Source of the DNA: Drechslerella dactyloides
Taxonomy: Eukaryota > Ascomycota > Orbiliomycetes > Orbiliales > Orbiliaceae
NCBI GenBank assembly: GCA_020064725.1
Contig: JAGTWJ010000013.1
Location: 620,001-684,000 of the forward strand
Reading direction: 5' to 3'
DNA length: 64,000 bases
Position 1 is the stretch's first letter. Each line of letters begins with the position of its first letter. The notes beneath the pieces are model-generated. The model ran no database searches. It saw nothing but the letters and a program-made list of their open reading frames with translations, and was not told where the DNA came from. The position numbers and the translations under genes are program-made. Shown here in pieces: positions 36,350 through 48,757 of the stretch.

Positions 36350-39300
36350 ATGTGGATGCGGCACAATCCGCTCCACTGGCTCCTGGTCGCCGGGTCCTTA
36401 TTAAGCTCATCGTGTAGAGCTGTCTTCAGCGATGAAGCCTTCCATACGGACTTTCAAGTTCAGCTATTCGGCACTCCGCTGGACCCGTCGAGTACATTCT
36501 TCCACCAGGCGGCAGCTGGGAAGGCCGGCTCACTGCTGTATACACTCTCGAACAGGCTCATTATTGGTGCGATCAATCCTAAGGACGGCGCTCAAGTGTG
36601 GCGGCAGCAGCTGGGAGAAGGGACTGTTTCGGAGACCGAACCTCTGAGCAAGACTGCTTTCCTACGACGGTCGAAGGATGGCAGAGTGGTGTCAGTCCTT
36701 GGCAAGGCAATAGCTTTATGGGATGCAGCCAACGGGCGAGCGGTCTGGGAGTACTCTTCGGAATTGGAGGCCGCGGATGTGATAACACTCCAGACGGAGA
36801 ACCAGCTCCTGGTCGCATTTAAAGGCGGTGAGGTCAAGGCTTTCCAGTTGGACTCGGGGAAGGTGCTCTGGGAGAATACTATTGGCAAAGGGTACGAATG
36901 TGATACATCCCCGAGCAGCTGGAATGGCTGTTATAGTATTACGAAATATGCTAATGGGCACCTAGACATGATATTGCGTCCAACTTCAACTTCTTCGACG
37001 ACCAGCTCTATCTGACGCTGAACTCTCCTGCAACAGGTCAGCTCAAAACCGTTGCTATATCCCCGATTACAGGTGCCCAGCTAGAGGAATTCAATCCTGG
37101 TGTTTTCAGCAAGTTGGATGAGCACGTCTTGACGCCCCAGCTCCTCCCGGTCACAAGCTACAGAGATTCCGAGTATCTCAAATTCAACTTTTTGGGCACG
37201 AAAAATGTTAAGAGTGTCTCAATCGACAGCGAAATACACGGCTACAGGCTGCATGCGGCTACAAAGGACATTGTATTCGTCGAATTCTGGTCCCACTCAC
37301 CAGATACTCCTACATCATGGGCGGACCTTTTCTCTATCAAAGACGGCAGCGTTACCAAGACCCTCGACCTTCCGTACGAAAATGACATTTCGGTGTTTTC
37401 CCTCTCTGATTCCGGCTCTGGTCTGTTCGTCACTCGCGTCAATCGCGTTGAAATCCGCGTCTACGACACGGAGTCGAATACGCCTGTGAAGGTGTTCGTA
37501 CTGCCAAAGATGCTTCCTGAAAACCCGCTGCATGCCGTGGCTGAAGTAGCTAAGCGCAGAGATGGCGAAATCGCTGTCAGGGTTGCGATCACTCTCGCCG
37601 ACGGAAATGTGATCCTGGTCCGCAACGATGCAGTCATTTGGACTCGACAAGAGGCTTTAGCGTCTGCGGTCGCCGCCGAGATTGTCGACGTACATGAGGC
37701 TGAAGACAGTCTTGAGAAGACCCTCCACGCCGAAGAAGTCAGCAACGTTGTCACGGCATACGTTAAGCGCGTCACCCGCCACATCGAAGAACTGAAATAC
37801 CTTCCAGCATGGATCGCTGGTTTCCAGCATAGTATCCTCGGAATCCTCGGCGTGGGGGATAAATCTGCCGCCGAAGCAGCAGCAGTTGCGAAGGATCCCT
37901 TCGGGCTCCGCAAGTTTGTCGTCTTTGTCACCCGCTTCGGCTGGGTCACTGCCATAGACACAGCCAACCATGGAGAGGTCGCTTGGACGATCTCGCTCTT
38001 CAAGCCTCAGCTATTTGAAAAAGACGTTAAGGGCATCCACCATTTTGGCAAGGGCGTAATCGTCGTCGTGCTCGCCTCCGGTGATGTCTTTCAGATCGAC
38101 GCTATCACAGGACGACCGATCAAGAAGTCATCCATGGCAATCCTTCCGTCCGCTAGTGTCACGACCGTTGAGTCTGTCACAACCGATAACCGTTGGATCA
38201 TTGCCATCCCCACCAAAGAAGGCGCAAAGGGCTGGTACTGGCCCGACAAAAACAGTCGCGAGCTCGAAGCAGCCCTCTCACACACCACGATCTCGCGGAA
38301 ATGCGAAGGAGGCGCCGGCATCTGCGGGTACTCTGCGAAGCCCGACGTTATTGGCCGCCTGATTCTCACTCAGACCTGGTCCTTCCGTCTGCCAGCTGCT
38401 CAGAAAATTGTATCAATCACCAACCGCCCCGCACACGACCCGATAGCCTCTATTGGCAAAGTCCTCGGCGACCGCTCTGTAATGTACAAGTATATAAATC
38501 CACACGTCGTCCTCCTTATCAGCTCCGTAGAATCAACTTCCACAATCTACCTTTACCTCCTTGACTCCGTCTCCGGCGCGGTCCTCCACACCTCCACTCA
38601 AACCGACGTCGATACATCCCGCCCCATCGTCGCGACCATGGCGGAAAACTGGTACGTATACAGCTACTACTCCAGGTCGACCGCAAAGGGTACCCACATT
38701 GTCGTCACCGACTTCTTCGCCTCCGCGAACAAGAATGACCCCGGCCGACTCGCGCAGTCGGAAATCTCCTCGTACGACCAACCGCGGTCGACCTCACCTT
38801 ACGGGCTCTCGCAGGCGTTCGTCTTCCCACATCCAATCGCCGCCCTTGCCGCGACGACGACCCGGCAGGGCATCACGACGCGCGCTCTACTCTTGTCCGT
38901 GCCAAAGCTCGGCTCGCTCCTGTCGATCAACAAGCGAGTCCTCGACCCGCGACGACCCGTCGGCCGTGAGCCGACGAACGAAGAGAAGGAGGAAGGGCTG
39001 TTCAAGTATGAGCCGTTCTTGGGAGTAGATCACCAGCGCGGCAGTCTGTCGCATGCGCGCGAGCTCATGGGGATCCGCAGCGTGAGCACGGCACCCAGTT
39101 TACTAGAAAGCACGAGTATCGTGGTGGCGTGGGGTGTGGACATATTTGGGACGCGGACGAGTCCTAGTGAGGCGTTCGATGTGCTAGGGCGGGGTTTCAA
39201 CAAGCTCACGCTGATATTGAGTGTCGTGGCTGTTGGGTTTGGGACAATGTTCCTGCGACCAATGGTAAGTTGTCGATAAATCTTTATCTCTCCATGATGT

Positions 39301-39375
39301 TAAACGGGTGAATGTGTGCTGACTCTAGTGATGCAGGTACGGAAGAAGCAGATTAATCAGCGATGGACACAGTAA
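36350..39375 (+). CDS. EMC1: ER membrane protein complex subunit 1 (EMC1)
   Basis: Three exons, 36350-36891, 36966-39264 and 39337-39375, giving 959 aa, as expected for EMC1. Intron 1 (74 nt, GTACGA...TGCTAAT...CCTAG) joins IGKG to HDIASNFNFFDDQLYL. Intron 2 (72 nt, GTAAGT...ATGCAG) leads to a 13-codon final exon ending RWTQ. A signal peptide is present (LHWLLVAGSLLSSSCRA). The luminal part is a PQQ-like/beta-propeller domain (SLLYTLSNRLIIGAINPKDG, then QVWRQQL). The C-terminal region is the domain known as DUF1620, closing with one membrane helix (KLTLILSVVAVGFGTMFL) and a short basic cytosolic tail. EMC inserts tail-anchored and multipass proteins into the ER membrane, and EMC1 is its largest luminal subunit. 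It is convergent with the polymerase eta gene, about 1 kb apart. Confidence 0.93.
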
Positions 39376-40355
39376 GTGGATCGGTGGATTAATGGAGAAA
39401 ATAGCTAGGATAAGTGGTAGAATAATTCGTTGCAAAAGGTAGGGGAGCTCTAATAGGCTCTTTTCATGTCAATAATTTTAGGTAGGATCATATCAATAGC
39501 ACATTGCGATACCCAAATATATACCGTAACATTTGCCATGCACATAGCGATATTGTTCGTAGTATAGTACCATAGTTGTAACCACCTACAAGATCTAGAG
39601 ACTAGACTGTCATTCATATAAGCTGCATGTGAACTAATAACGTTAACTTGTCGCGCGAAGCCAGCCCAGTGTCCTTCAGCCTTCGTAGAGCGTTGACTTA
39701 AACCTGCCCTTCGTAAATTATCACAAAATTGCCTCGCAAGCCAGATCAGCCGTCCTATAGGGCCTGCTTCGCAGGCCTGCCGGAGGCCGAGGCAAACCAC
39801 AAAACACCGTCGTAACATGATACCCAAGTGGCTGTCACCGAAAAAAAAAACTCTAAACCCCAAACTCCAAACTTGGACCGCACTCCGAAGTAAAGCCGCA
39901 AGATAACTAAGTCAAACCATCTGCATACGACGCGGCAAGCCCAAGCATGAAATCATCAACAAGCGTGATGTCGCCCGAGTCATTCGCAGCTTATACTGGC
40001 TTGCGTTATGTGACCGAAATTCCTCGAACCGGTCGACTCATTGCAGTTTCCTGCAATGGATCAGTATCAATATAAAACTTGATGGGATGAGAGGTTCCAT
40101 ACCAGTTCTCGCGTATGCCAAAGCATTTCCGTGCCTCAGCCTGTCAAGAAACACCTTTCCCACCGTGTCCGACGTATATACCAAATGGCAGCCGGTTAGA
40201 CGGAGTCTCGTAGGCGAGATTTATATAATGTCATGGCGCTACACGCCATACGCGATATATGCGTTTGCTATGCTTTTAACTCGAAGCAAAGCAAGATGAA
40301 CGCATGCAACCGCTATTGCCATCCCCAAACAAGCACTCATGCATTGTATTCCCGA
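39376..40355. other. Convergent 3' intergenic region with a perfect hairpin
   Basis: About 1 kb between the 3' ends of EMC1 and the polymerase eta gene. It is AT-rich near both genes. The only structure I see is a perfect inverted repeat at 39761-39777 (GGCCTGC TTC GCAGGCC) in a GC-rich island. No gene is recognised. Confidence 0.5.
39761..39777. repeat. Perfect 7-bp inverted repeat with a 3-nt loop
   Basis: GGCCTGC, TTC, GCAGGCC can form a stable hairpin on either strand, inside a short GC-rich island between two convergent genes. It may be a structural element of a transcript end or a relic. Nothing shows a function. Confidence 0.6.
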
Positions 40356-42861
40356 TCATCCTCTTCCGAACGCCAGCTTCTTCTGGCCCTTCTCCAGCAC
40401 TGGCCCATTGTCCCCGTACTGCACAATCGCGTGCTTTGGTGGCCGCCCCCGTCCCCTCTTGACAGGCGGCGTCGGCGTTGGCTGCGATGCTGACTGTTGC
40501 TCTTCTTGCTGTTGTTTACCACCCTTCTTTATGGGCTTGGTCGCCTCGGCCGTGGATGACGACGCAGCGTGGGCACTGCTTGGCCGGATGCGGTCTTCGT
40601 CCATCAGATCCTTTGCGAAATGCCAGTCCGAGTGCTCGTCGAGCTCGTGCAAAGGGATCAGCTTATTATTACAGCGAGAGCAGGGGAACGTCGTCTCTTC
40701 CTCGGGTGTATTTCCTGCAGCTGCGACTACGGGTTTGGCGTCTGTAGTCGTGGTACTCGGCGTGTTCTCCTTGGAGAAGAAGCGCGTCCTGCTGTTGGAA
40801 TTTGTGCGTAATGTTGGAGGAGTAATCGACTTTTCTGTCCTCTCACGACGGGAAGTGGCTGGTGCTGGACGATTATTGTCAGGGGTGATGTCTTTCAGAG
40901 AGTCATAGTACAGGTCGTCTTCGTAGAATCCAGCGTCTTCCTTCTCGTCAGAGTGGATGAATACTGCATCGTCGTCCTGTTCGTCAATCGCATCTCTTCG
41001 AAAGAAGGTATCGATTCCGAGCTTCCGCTTCTTGGATTCGGGCTGCGTGAATTGGCTAATGCTAGAGTCATGTTGCCGTTTCATGGTCTCTTCTTTGAAT
41101 ACCTTGGCTTCGTCTCCGCGCATGAGCCAGCTGCCAATACCGCGATTGGTACCCCGGCCAACGTCGTCGAACCCACCCACGCTAAGTGACAGGTTGTTGC
41201 AAGGCCAGCACCGTCCCTCCTGTTCAATCTGCCGCAGCAGATGTTTGGCGATTGGTAGCAGCAAGTCTTCGTCGAATACCTTGCCGAGCGGGATCGGCGC
41301 CTGCCGCGATTTTGTGGTCTGCTTGTATCGATGGTGTAAAGTCATGGTCTTTGGCCGGCGCAGAGATATTGGCTGGCTGGCTGGTACGCAATCTTCTGGG
41401 TATTCTGGATCGTCCGATTCTTCGTTCACGCGGCTGACAATGTCTGCGCAAAATACTTTCAACCAGCTCTCACCTTGTTCCAAACGGTTGATCTGAGGAC
41501 TGAAACTTTTTGCGCTAAGCATGCTTTTGATTTCCGTGCGAGTGATAACCTCGGTGGTGTCGATACCGCGGATGGTTTTGTACAGCCAAGTGCCGGTGTC
41601 GTCCCCGAGTTTCCCTTTGAATGTCTCCAGCGGTATGGAGAGGACCTCGGACACGTTTTCTGTGCCGAAGGCATTAGCGACTTCGGAGCCTAGTTTACCG
41701 CCTAGATTTCGGATGCTCGTGAATTTCATGTTGGAAAGGAATTGAGCGACGGCACGGTTCCGGACGACAGTCTGCTGATTTGGCTTCTTGTACCCGCTGC
41801 CGAGTTTGGCCAGCATCTTGTTGCGCGCGATGCCTGCAGAGCTGGACAGCACCGTTAGTATATCTACGGAGGTAACGAATGCTGTATATGGTGCAGCTTA
41901 CCAAGTATATCCTAGCCTATCTCGTACTTGCTTCCGGATGTCTTTGACAATCTCAGCTGCGAGGCCCATGGCGATGTCGTCCCAGTCAATGGGCTCCGCC
42001 TCACCATCCTCCCCGTCGTCCAGGTCGACTAGATGGCTGTCCGCCCAATCGACGCCGGCAACTTCGGGCAGCCGCAACTTCTCCATTGTATCGCCGTACG
42101 GTGCAACGATCTCTCCGTCGACTACTCCGAGCTCCTCCTCGTATCTTTTTATCAGTCTCTCGAACACCATCCCAGACAAATCTAAGAAGCTCTCGTCGAC
42201 GCTCGCTTTCTCCACCTTTGGGCAGTTACTACGGAATATCGACAGTATCTTCTTGGATTCGCGTCGATAGTGATCCAGTGAGACCTTGTCCGTCGAGATG
42301 GAGCCCTGCGTCATATCATGGTATCCCATGACGGCCTGGTCGTTTTCCACGCGCCAGGTGGCGACATGGACAGCGAGCAGGTTTGGGCATTTCCGCTTGG
42401 CCTCGGCGACGTTGCGCATACGGGTGATACCGAACTTACGGGCGGGATAATTCACGGCGATGAGAGCTAGTGTAGATGCATATATGATTAGCATCGGTCG
42501 ATTTGGGTAATGGGTGTCATGGAGGCTCACCATCCCACTGTTGGACGGCCAGCGGCTGGTCTTCAGCGACGCCGAGGCGGAACATCTCGCATTGTGCCTG
42601 TAGCCATGTTAGTATGCGTGTCATAGCGGTCTACGGAAAACCCCGAAACATACGTAGAACGCGTCCAGATCACTATTGCACCCACAACGTTAGTATATAA
42701 ACAAGCCCCGCGGTTAGACAAAGGGACTGGATGGTTCCATACATGTGAGCAATGACTCTCAGCGGCGAATTGACGTTATACTTGGACATCTGGATGAGAT
42801 CCTTATACGAGAACTTGGACTTGGGGCGTTGGGCCCCGGACGGGGAAGGGTAGTCCTCCAT
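40356..42861 (-). CDS. RAD30: DNA polymerase eta (Rad30, Y-family translesion polymerase)
   Basis: Five exons: 42743-42861, 42654-42672, 42531-42597, 41902-42466 and 40356-41841, giving 751 aa. Exon 2 is only 19 nt and encodes the end of IDLDAFY with catalytic D41. The other metal ligands are D159/E160 in KASVDESFLDLSG. YPARKFG lies in the fingers, and the helix-hairpin-helix motif GYTCSAGIARNKMLAKL is rebuilt exactly at the 41902/41841 splice. NKMLAKLGSGYKKPNQQTVV follows. The C-terminal tail carries a UBZ-type zinc finger (PCSRCNNK, then HSDWHFAKDLMDE) that binds ubiquitinated PCNA. It ends with a weak PIP-like stretch (GQKKLAFG) lacking the usual double aromatic, then a basic AT-hook-like RGRGRPPK nearby. 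The family bypasses UV cyclobutane dimers accurately in the nucleus. Confidence 0.95.
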
Positions 42862-45028
42862 TCCACCGCCGGAGGGGTCCCGAAGGATGGTGATAGTGGG
42901 AGAGGAGATGTGATGTTCGCGGAGACAGGAAGAATGGAATGGAAAGAAGGAAAGACAACTGAACTAAAGGAGAATCGTAATCATCGCGAGGATGTATCGC
43001 CGAGATCCCTGGTCGCAGCCAGGCAGAACTGAGACAGGGAAGGTGGATGCGGGACGAGGCGGGTGGGCGGGATTGCGCATTTCGGCGTGCGGGCCTTACG
43101 GAGAAGGGGCAGGCGGAGGGGCGTTGCCGTGTTGTGATGTTTGCGCGTGCGTTGACGCGTCGCCGCGACGAACGCGCACGAGAGCACGTGACCGGCTCCC
43201 GCCTGGGAGAACTGCTGCCGTTGCCAATTGCCCATTGCTGTTGTCGCTGCCGTGCTTCCACGACTTCATCCCTCCATCTCCTCACTCACAGACCCGGATG
43301 CATTGACGAGAGCGATGACACGGACTGGTTTCCCCCCTTCCGCCTCGTATCGTACCCCTCGAGACGACATGACATCTCCTGCCAGCGCTCGCTCCTGTAT
43401 CGCCTGCTGCATCGGCGAGGATAGTGCCGGTTATCCTCTGCAGGCGATATATAATTACCATCCAATGGGACCCGATCCGGCGTCATCGATGAGCCTTCCG
43501 GCCATACATAAATCACCTTGGCACAATCACGTTGCTTGGACTTCATGCGTCTCTTGCATTAGTGAGCTGGAGAGTGCCAGCTCCACTTGCCATCCGAGGC
43601 CACCCAACGGCCATCCCCAGTTCAGCGACCTAAAGCGCTGCTCGCAACCCAAAAGCAGCCCCAGAGACCTTGTCGATGCAGCGGCGCAGGCAAGCAGGCA
43701 AGCAGGTAGGGGTCAGGCCTCTCGCATCGAATTGAAGAACGCGGAGAATGTTCGCAAGGCCTTAGCTGCAGAAGTGCCAGCGAATACCTACAGCTGTTTG
43801 AAACAGCCCAACCACACCACTTGCGCCATGCCCAACCACTGGTATTCCTTTCCCACCCCCCACACTACGGCAGTCCGCTAGCTCCAGCTCCAGCTGCTGA
43901 GCATACTTATCCCAATCCGCCCACGAAGTCACTGGACTAGACTCTTCGATATCTTTGCAAACAAAATACACTCTCAGGCACGGCACATCAAGTGACTGGA
44001 ACCTCACTCACCTCTCCGGCCTCTGCAGACTCTCGCACAAAGCAGGATTCCGCAGACGGGACATATATCCGCTCATTACACAGACGAATCGGGCCTCCAT
44101 CTCCGTAGGACCTCGTACACTCCGCGTACGTCGTACTGCCGCGGTATCTCGAGTTTCCCTCTTTACTTTCTGTCCTTGCAAGATAGCACTGCATCCATAT
44201 CTGCAGGCAGCTCCAGTCTAGGCGGCCCTTGAGCACGACCTTTGCATTCCCACACGCTCTACTACCGCTCATACGAAAACTGACGGTCCTTTTTTACCTT
44301 CTATTTTTCCGGTGTTTTTCTTCTTTCTGTTCCGCCTTGATATAGTGCTAAGCATTGACCTTTTTGTCGAGAGTGTTGGTTCCAGCCTCTGTGCATACCG
44401 CATATTTGTACAACACCACAGCCCAGCTTGATATACGAGCACCACCATCCTTCGAGTTCCTCCTGACACAAGAACTCTACTCTTATCAAGGTTCTTTGCA
44501 GCTCGATTTGTAAGAGAGGAGATCACCGATCCATTGTTACAAAAGGGATCCGAAGGCTCAACTTGTCCCCAATTAGAAAAGGGAGCTCTCTCTCTCCGCC
44601 CCCTTACTCTGCCACGGACACAATTGCGAGCTGCAATCTGCCCTTCGTTTTCGTCAGACTTCCCGAGCAGATATCGTGCCGGGCGCTCCTCTCTTCCCCC
44701 CGCCAGATAGACGAAAGAACGAACCAATTGAACCGAATCGACGGTCAATTGGCACCCCGCGCCTCATCCCTCGCCAGGAACCCCGAGAATCTTGCAAATA
44801 GGACAATCAAAATCGGCTTTGTTGCGCCCGTTACCATGAGCAGTTTGTAGAGCTCGAGCTCTGGTACCCACGCAAACGCCGGCGAAGGAACAAACAGACC
44901 ATCGAAACAGCCGAAACAACACTTCGCTCCAATCCTTACCATTTCAAACCACTACGGACGATACGCAAGCCTTACCTACAGCTGCCGAATCTCTCAATCA
45001 CCGTGCACAGGTGATCAAAACCGCTTCT
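42862..45028. other. Intergenic 2.2 kb; probable long 5' leader of the 45-kb small gene
   Basis: This separates the polymerase eta start (minus) from the small plus-strand gene at 45029. From about 44270 the plus strand is pyrimidine-rich with many short upstream ATGs, much like the leader of the 20.16-kb small gene. Frames such as 43228-43881 (217 codons) have no recognisable domain and no supporting splice pattern. Confidence 0.45.
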
Positions 45029-45414
45029 ATGAACGGAAGCAGGATATCATGCCTCGACTTTGGCTACAGAGAAGATGTACGTCTCTACGGCTACCTCTAG
45101 CAATACGGGGCCACCAAGCTAACATGCTGCGTCTAGGACATCATCAAGCTCGCCTCGTCGATAGCATACCACGATAACACCACCTCTACAACAAAGGTAC
45201 GACTCTCACAGCACCTAGCTATCATTGCCACCCCCCAATTGGCCACAGCTAACGAGTTCTTGAGCAGCAAACTCTCGAAACCCTCTTCCTCGCCTCAAAC
45301 CAGCTCCGCGTACAGGCCGAGGAGTTCATCGAAAGCTTATCATGTCTCCCGAGGGCGTACAGTGCCATCGAGCAGGCCATGGTCAAGCGGTCACGGAGGA
45401 GGCGGTTCTACTGA
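45029..45414 (+). CDS. Conserved-looking small protein, 84 aa in three exons
   Basis: Exons 45029-45076, 45137-45196 and 45268-45414. Intron 1 is 60 nt (GTACGT...GCTAAC...CTAG) and intron 2 is 71 nt (GTACGA...GCTAAC...GAGCAG). All exon joints are phase 0, and both introns have textbook branch points. The protein starts MNGSRISCLDFGYREDD, continues IIKLASSIAYHDNTTS, and ends with a helical region (LETLFLASNQLRVQAEEFIE) and a strongly basic tail (AMVKRSRRRRFY). The basic C terminus could be a nuclear signal. There is no signal peptide or membrane segment. I recall similar short proteins in Eurotiomycetes but know no function. It follows a long pyrimidine-rich leader with upstream ATGs, so translational control is plausible. 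Confidence 0.75.
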
Positions 45415-47121
45415 TGCTGCCTTTGCAGTGCCGCTGCCTTGTTTTACATCTACCGTCTATGTCTCCACACCGAATGCCTCTGTATTTTTAACGAATTTCT
45501 TTGATGACTGATCATGGGCGGGCTTCTGTGGTGTTTTCTTCCCTTTCCGCTTCGGAGTTTTCGGGCACCTGATCTTTCCCATACATCCAGACGTATGGCC
45601 GTCGCCGACCATACAAGTCTCTCACAGCCCCTTTTATACATGATCTGCTTACCGTCCGCTACTACCGAGACGGGGGTTACGAATTACGAAAATCACTACA
45701 AAAACATGAGTCTAGAAAATGAATGAACGACCGAACGACCGAACGACCGAAGAAAGACCAAATCGCCACCGGGCAACCTAACGACGAGCAAGACTGATGA
45801 GGGGTGCACGCCACTATCGGGGATCGATACCAACTGACCTACACTAACTAACTCCGGACATCTGATACCCAAACGACTATTCCTGCCGATATCCGTCCAT
45901 ACGTCCTCGCTTCACTCTTGCTCTCTGTAACGACCGTTTCCTATGATAAAACCTTCAACGAAATGATACAACTCTTTACTTGCCGCATTTACTTCGAACA
46001 CATATATGCGCATTTAGCGATTTGAGTTCCTTATCTTTTCTCTTCATGTTCGGGATATCTGCAAGCGAGCAAGCTAGCGATCAAGCGTTGATTTTGTACT
46101 GTATTTGTACTTATAGCACCACGATATCTACTCTATATTTAAAGGGCTGCGTACAGAGCGGCCCAGGAATGCCTTCTGAGAGGACGAATGATTGATACTA
46201 TGAATGCATATAACCGGAGCGGACGTCTGGCTTGAGACTATCATTGCAGTTGATCTCACAGCTGTCCGATGCGATCGACCGCGAAAGTCAGGCTTTCCCG
46301 TTTCCATGTCTACTGCATCGGCTATCACCAATTATCTAGGTAATCAGTATACATAAGCCGTATGCTATATAGTACAATTTTATATTTCTATATTGATCCT
46401 TGTCCATGTGCATGCTACGTGTATCGCTTGCTAGCCCGGACCTCAAGATCGAGCCCTGGCTGATGACAAGCAAGCTAAAGTGGCTGAACGCATTGATCTT
46501 GAATTAACTGGCCTAGACCCTGCCGCCTGAGTGGTCTGATTACCTAGGCATGCATCCTTTCAATCATAGCATCATCAACATAACATTGACACGCACCCAC
46601 GCGTGAGAATTATATAATTATAAAGCATGCTTGCAGGTGTATGAGCCTTATAATAGTCTAGTTTTAATTAAGAAAATTCGCGTCGCGGAGCCCGCAATAC
46701 AAGACTGTATGGACCTGACATTGGCGGTGCGTGCTAGTGATAATATACGTATCCATCGATCGATTACCCACTGCAGCCCATCAACAGTAGGCTCTTACAA
46801 GTATGAGCTGTAGCTACGTATATGCATTTGCGAGAGTCTCAAGGCACCGGGACTACTTTTACGAGGTTTATGTCAACTGATATAATGTAAAGTTCATTTC
46901 AGACATTACTTTTATATACCACGAAACTTAGCTAGCTATGCAACATACAGGCTGTCAAAGCACCACAGCGAGCCCCGCATCACTTACCTCCCCTCTTTTG
47001 TTCACACTTCCCACGCATGTGTAAATGCATCCACGCGCACACATCTATATATGCTAATGTAAATGTTACGGCACTAAGGCGTCTTGCGATGGCGGATGCG
47101 GACAAGGGAAAGTTATTACCA
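45415..47121. other. Intergenic 1.7 kb
   Basis: The first several hundred bases are probably the 3' UTR of the small gene. They contain a short GAACGACC repeat (three copies, 45725-45748). The rest, AT-rich towards 46300-46950, is the 3' flank of the OST48 gene. No gene is recognised. Confidence 0.45.
45725..45748. repeat. Three tandem copies of the 8-mer GAACGACC
   Basis: An exact 8-bp unit repeated three times, about 310 bp after the stop codon of the 84-aa gene and so probably within its 3' UTR. It could be a protein-binding site in the mRNA or simple slippage. Confidence 0.7.
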
Positions 47122-48757
47122 CTACTGCTTCTTCTTCCCAGCAGCCGCGGGAGCAACAGGCTTACTCCACAGCCACACCCCCACAAATGCAATCCATCCA
47201 ACGACGACAACCCAGATGCCTCCAATCCACGGCCAGCTGCCGCTGATGCCCCAGCTCCTCGTCCACTCGTTGTGCGCGAAATGGCGGACGGTCACCGCGC
47301 GCTTCTCGAGCAAGTTGCTCAAGAATGGTCGCTTGTAGTTCACGGCGAAGGTGAAGACGCCGTGCTGGTCCGGCGTGCGGAAGGTGGTCGTGTAGACGGT
47401 CGAGTTCTTGTAGGTGCCTTGCAGTCCCAGCTTTGTCGTTGCGGGGGCGAGCGGGATGCGGTAGTAGGGGTCTAGCATTGTGAATTCGAGCTGGAGGGCG
47501 TCGGTTTCCGGGACGGTGTACGGCTCGAAGTGGTCGTACTTGTACTCAGAGAGACCAATCGAGAAGGTCTATCATGTCAAATACATCAGTCAGCATCAAG
47601 CTATTCTCCCAAAGTAATTGTCAAAGGACGGCGGTGAGATGGAAAGGATGTAAGGGGTAGAATTATATGCACGTACCACGTCGCTCTTGATACGGTACAC
47701 GTCGCCGTTGATGATGTTCGGACCGAACTCAACTCCCCAATGCTCGACAACGTCGACGTTCAAAACCCCAGTCTCCTTGAACGTCCACGCTGTCACGTCC
47801 TTCGCGAACGCGCGGTTCGCAGTCATCTTGTTGGTCTTAGCAACCTTTGTGAAGCTCGCGTCGGCGAAGATGTCGCCGCCGCTAACGAACGTGATGCGCG
47901 CACTATTCCGTGTCTGCACGCCTGCCACGAGTGCAAGCTGCTGGCCTGCGGAAAACACACTTTCGTCATCTGCGTAGCTGGAGGCTTCCTTCGCATCGTA
48001 GCTGTACGCAAGCCGCGGGGCCGTCAGGATCGGCTGGACGAGAGGCGAGTTGCCAATGGCGAGGCCGGCGCCTTTGTAAAGAATCTTAGCGGACGGGTCG
48101 TCACCGCTGGCGAAGTAGTTTTTCGTGTTATCCGGGAAGGTGGGGAGGTCGACTAGCAGCGTCGTGTGTTCTTCATCTGCAGTGTCGAAGTGGTCGACGA
48201 CGCTGAAGCCCTTGGGTGGGATGAACACATCGACTTGCCCCGCGAGCTCGGTTATCGCAGAGGGGATGTTCCCTTCTGAACTCGATGGGAGTAGAATCAG
48301 CAGGTTGCCACCGGCGGTAGCATGGTTGAGGAAGCTGCTGGACTGCAGGTTCGGGCCGAGACCCTTGAGCTTGGTGGGGAAGATGACAATGTTGTCGTAG
48401 GCGCGCTCTTCGTGCTGGAAGAGATTGAGAGACTCGGATTTTGCGGAGCGTATGTCCAGCTGGAAGCCGCGGGCTGTAATCGATCACAATCGCATCATGT
48501 CAGCTTGATGTCAAAAGAGACACGTCCTATCGTACCCTCGACACGTGGGGTCAATTGGATCGAAAGTCAATTGACCAAGGCTCCAGAGCGAAAGCGTCCG
48601 TACCTTCAAGATCACCTATCAGCGTCTGGAACAGCTCCTTCGTCTCCTCCTCGACCACCAGCAGCGTCCTCGGCCCCGTCACCGAAAAGCCCCGCGACAC
48701 AGAGACGAAGCCCGCAAGCAGCGCCGTCACCACGCTGCTCAGCCGTAACCGGGTCAT
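47122..48757 (-). CDS. WBP1: Oligosaccharyltransferase 48-kDa subunit (OST48/Wbp1)
   Basis: Three exons, 48604-48757, 47677-48473 and 47122-47568, giving 465 aa. The introns are 130 and 108 nt; the splice at 48604/48473 gives LEGARGFQLDIRSAK... wait-free joining of conserved sequence, and the one at 47677/47568 gives RIKSDVTFSIGL. A signal peptide is present (RLSSVVTALLAGFVSVSRGFS), then RTLLVVEEETKE, typical of the start of the mature Wbp1 domain. A luminal body follows, with one C-terminal membrane helix (IGGIWVVVVGWIAFVGVWLW). The tail ends KKKQ, a KKxx dilysine ER-retrieval signal. The protein is a non-catalytic subunit of the complex that transfers the lipid-linked glycan to Asn-x-Ser/Thr in the ER. 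The start at 48757 (MTRLRL) is preferred; an in-frame Met at 48772 is also possible. Confidence 0.93.

Noticed and set aside
43228..43881. 217-codon plus-strand frame
   Set aside because: No recognisable domain; it lies in what looks like promoter/leader sequence of the small gene at 45029.
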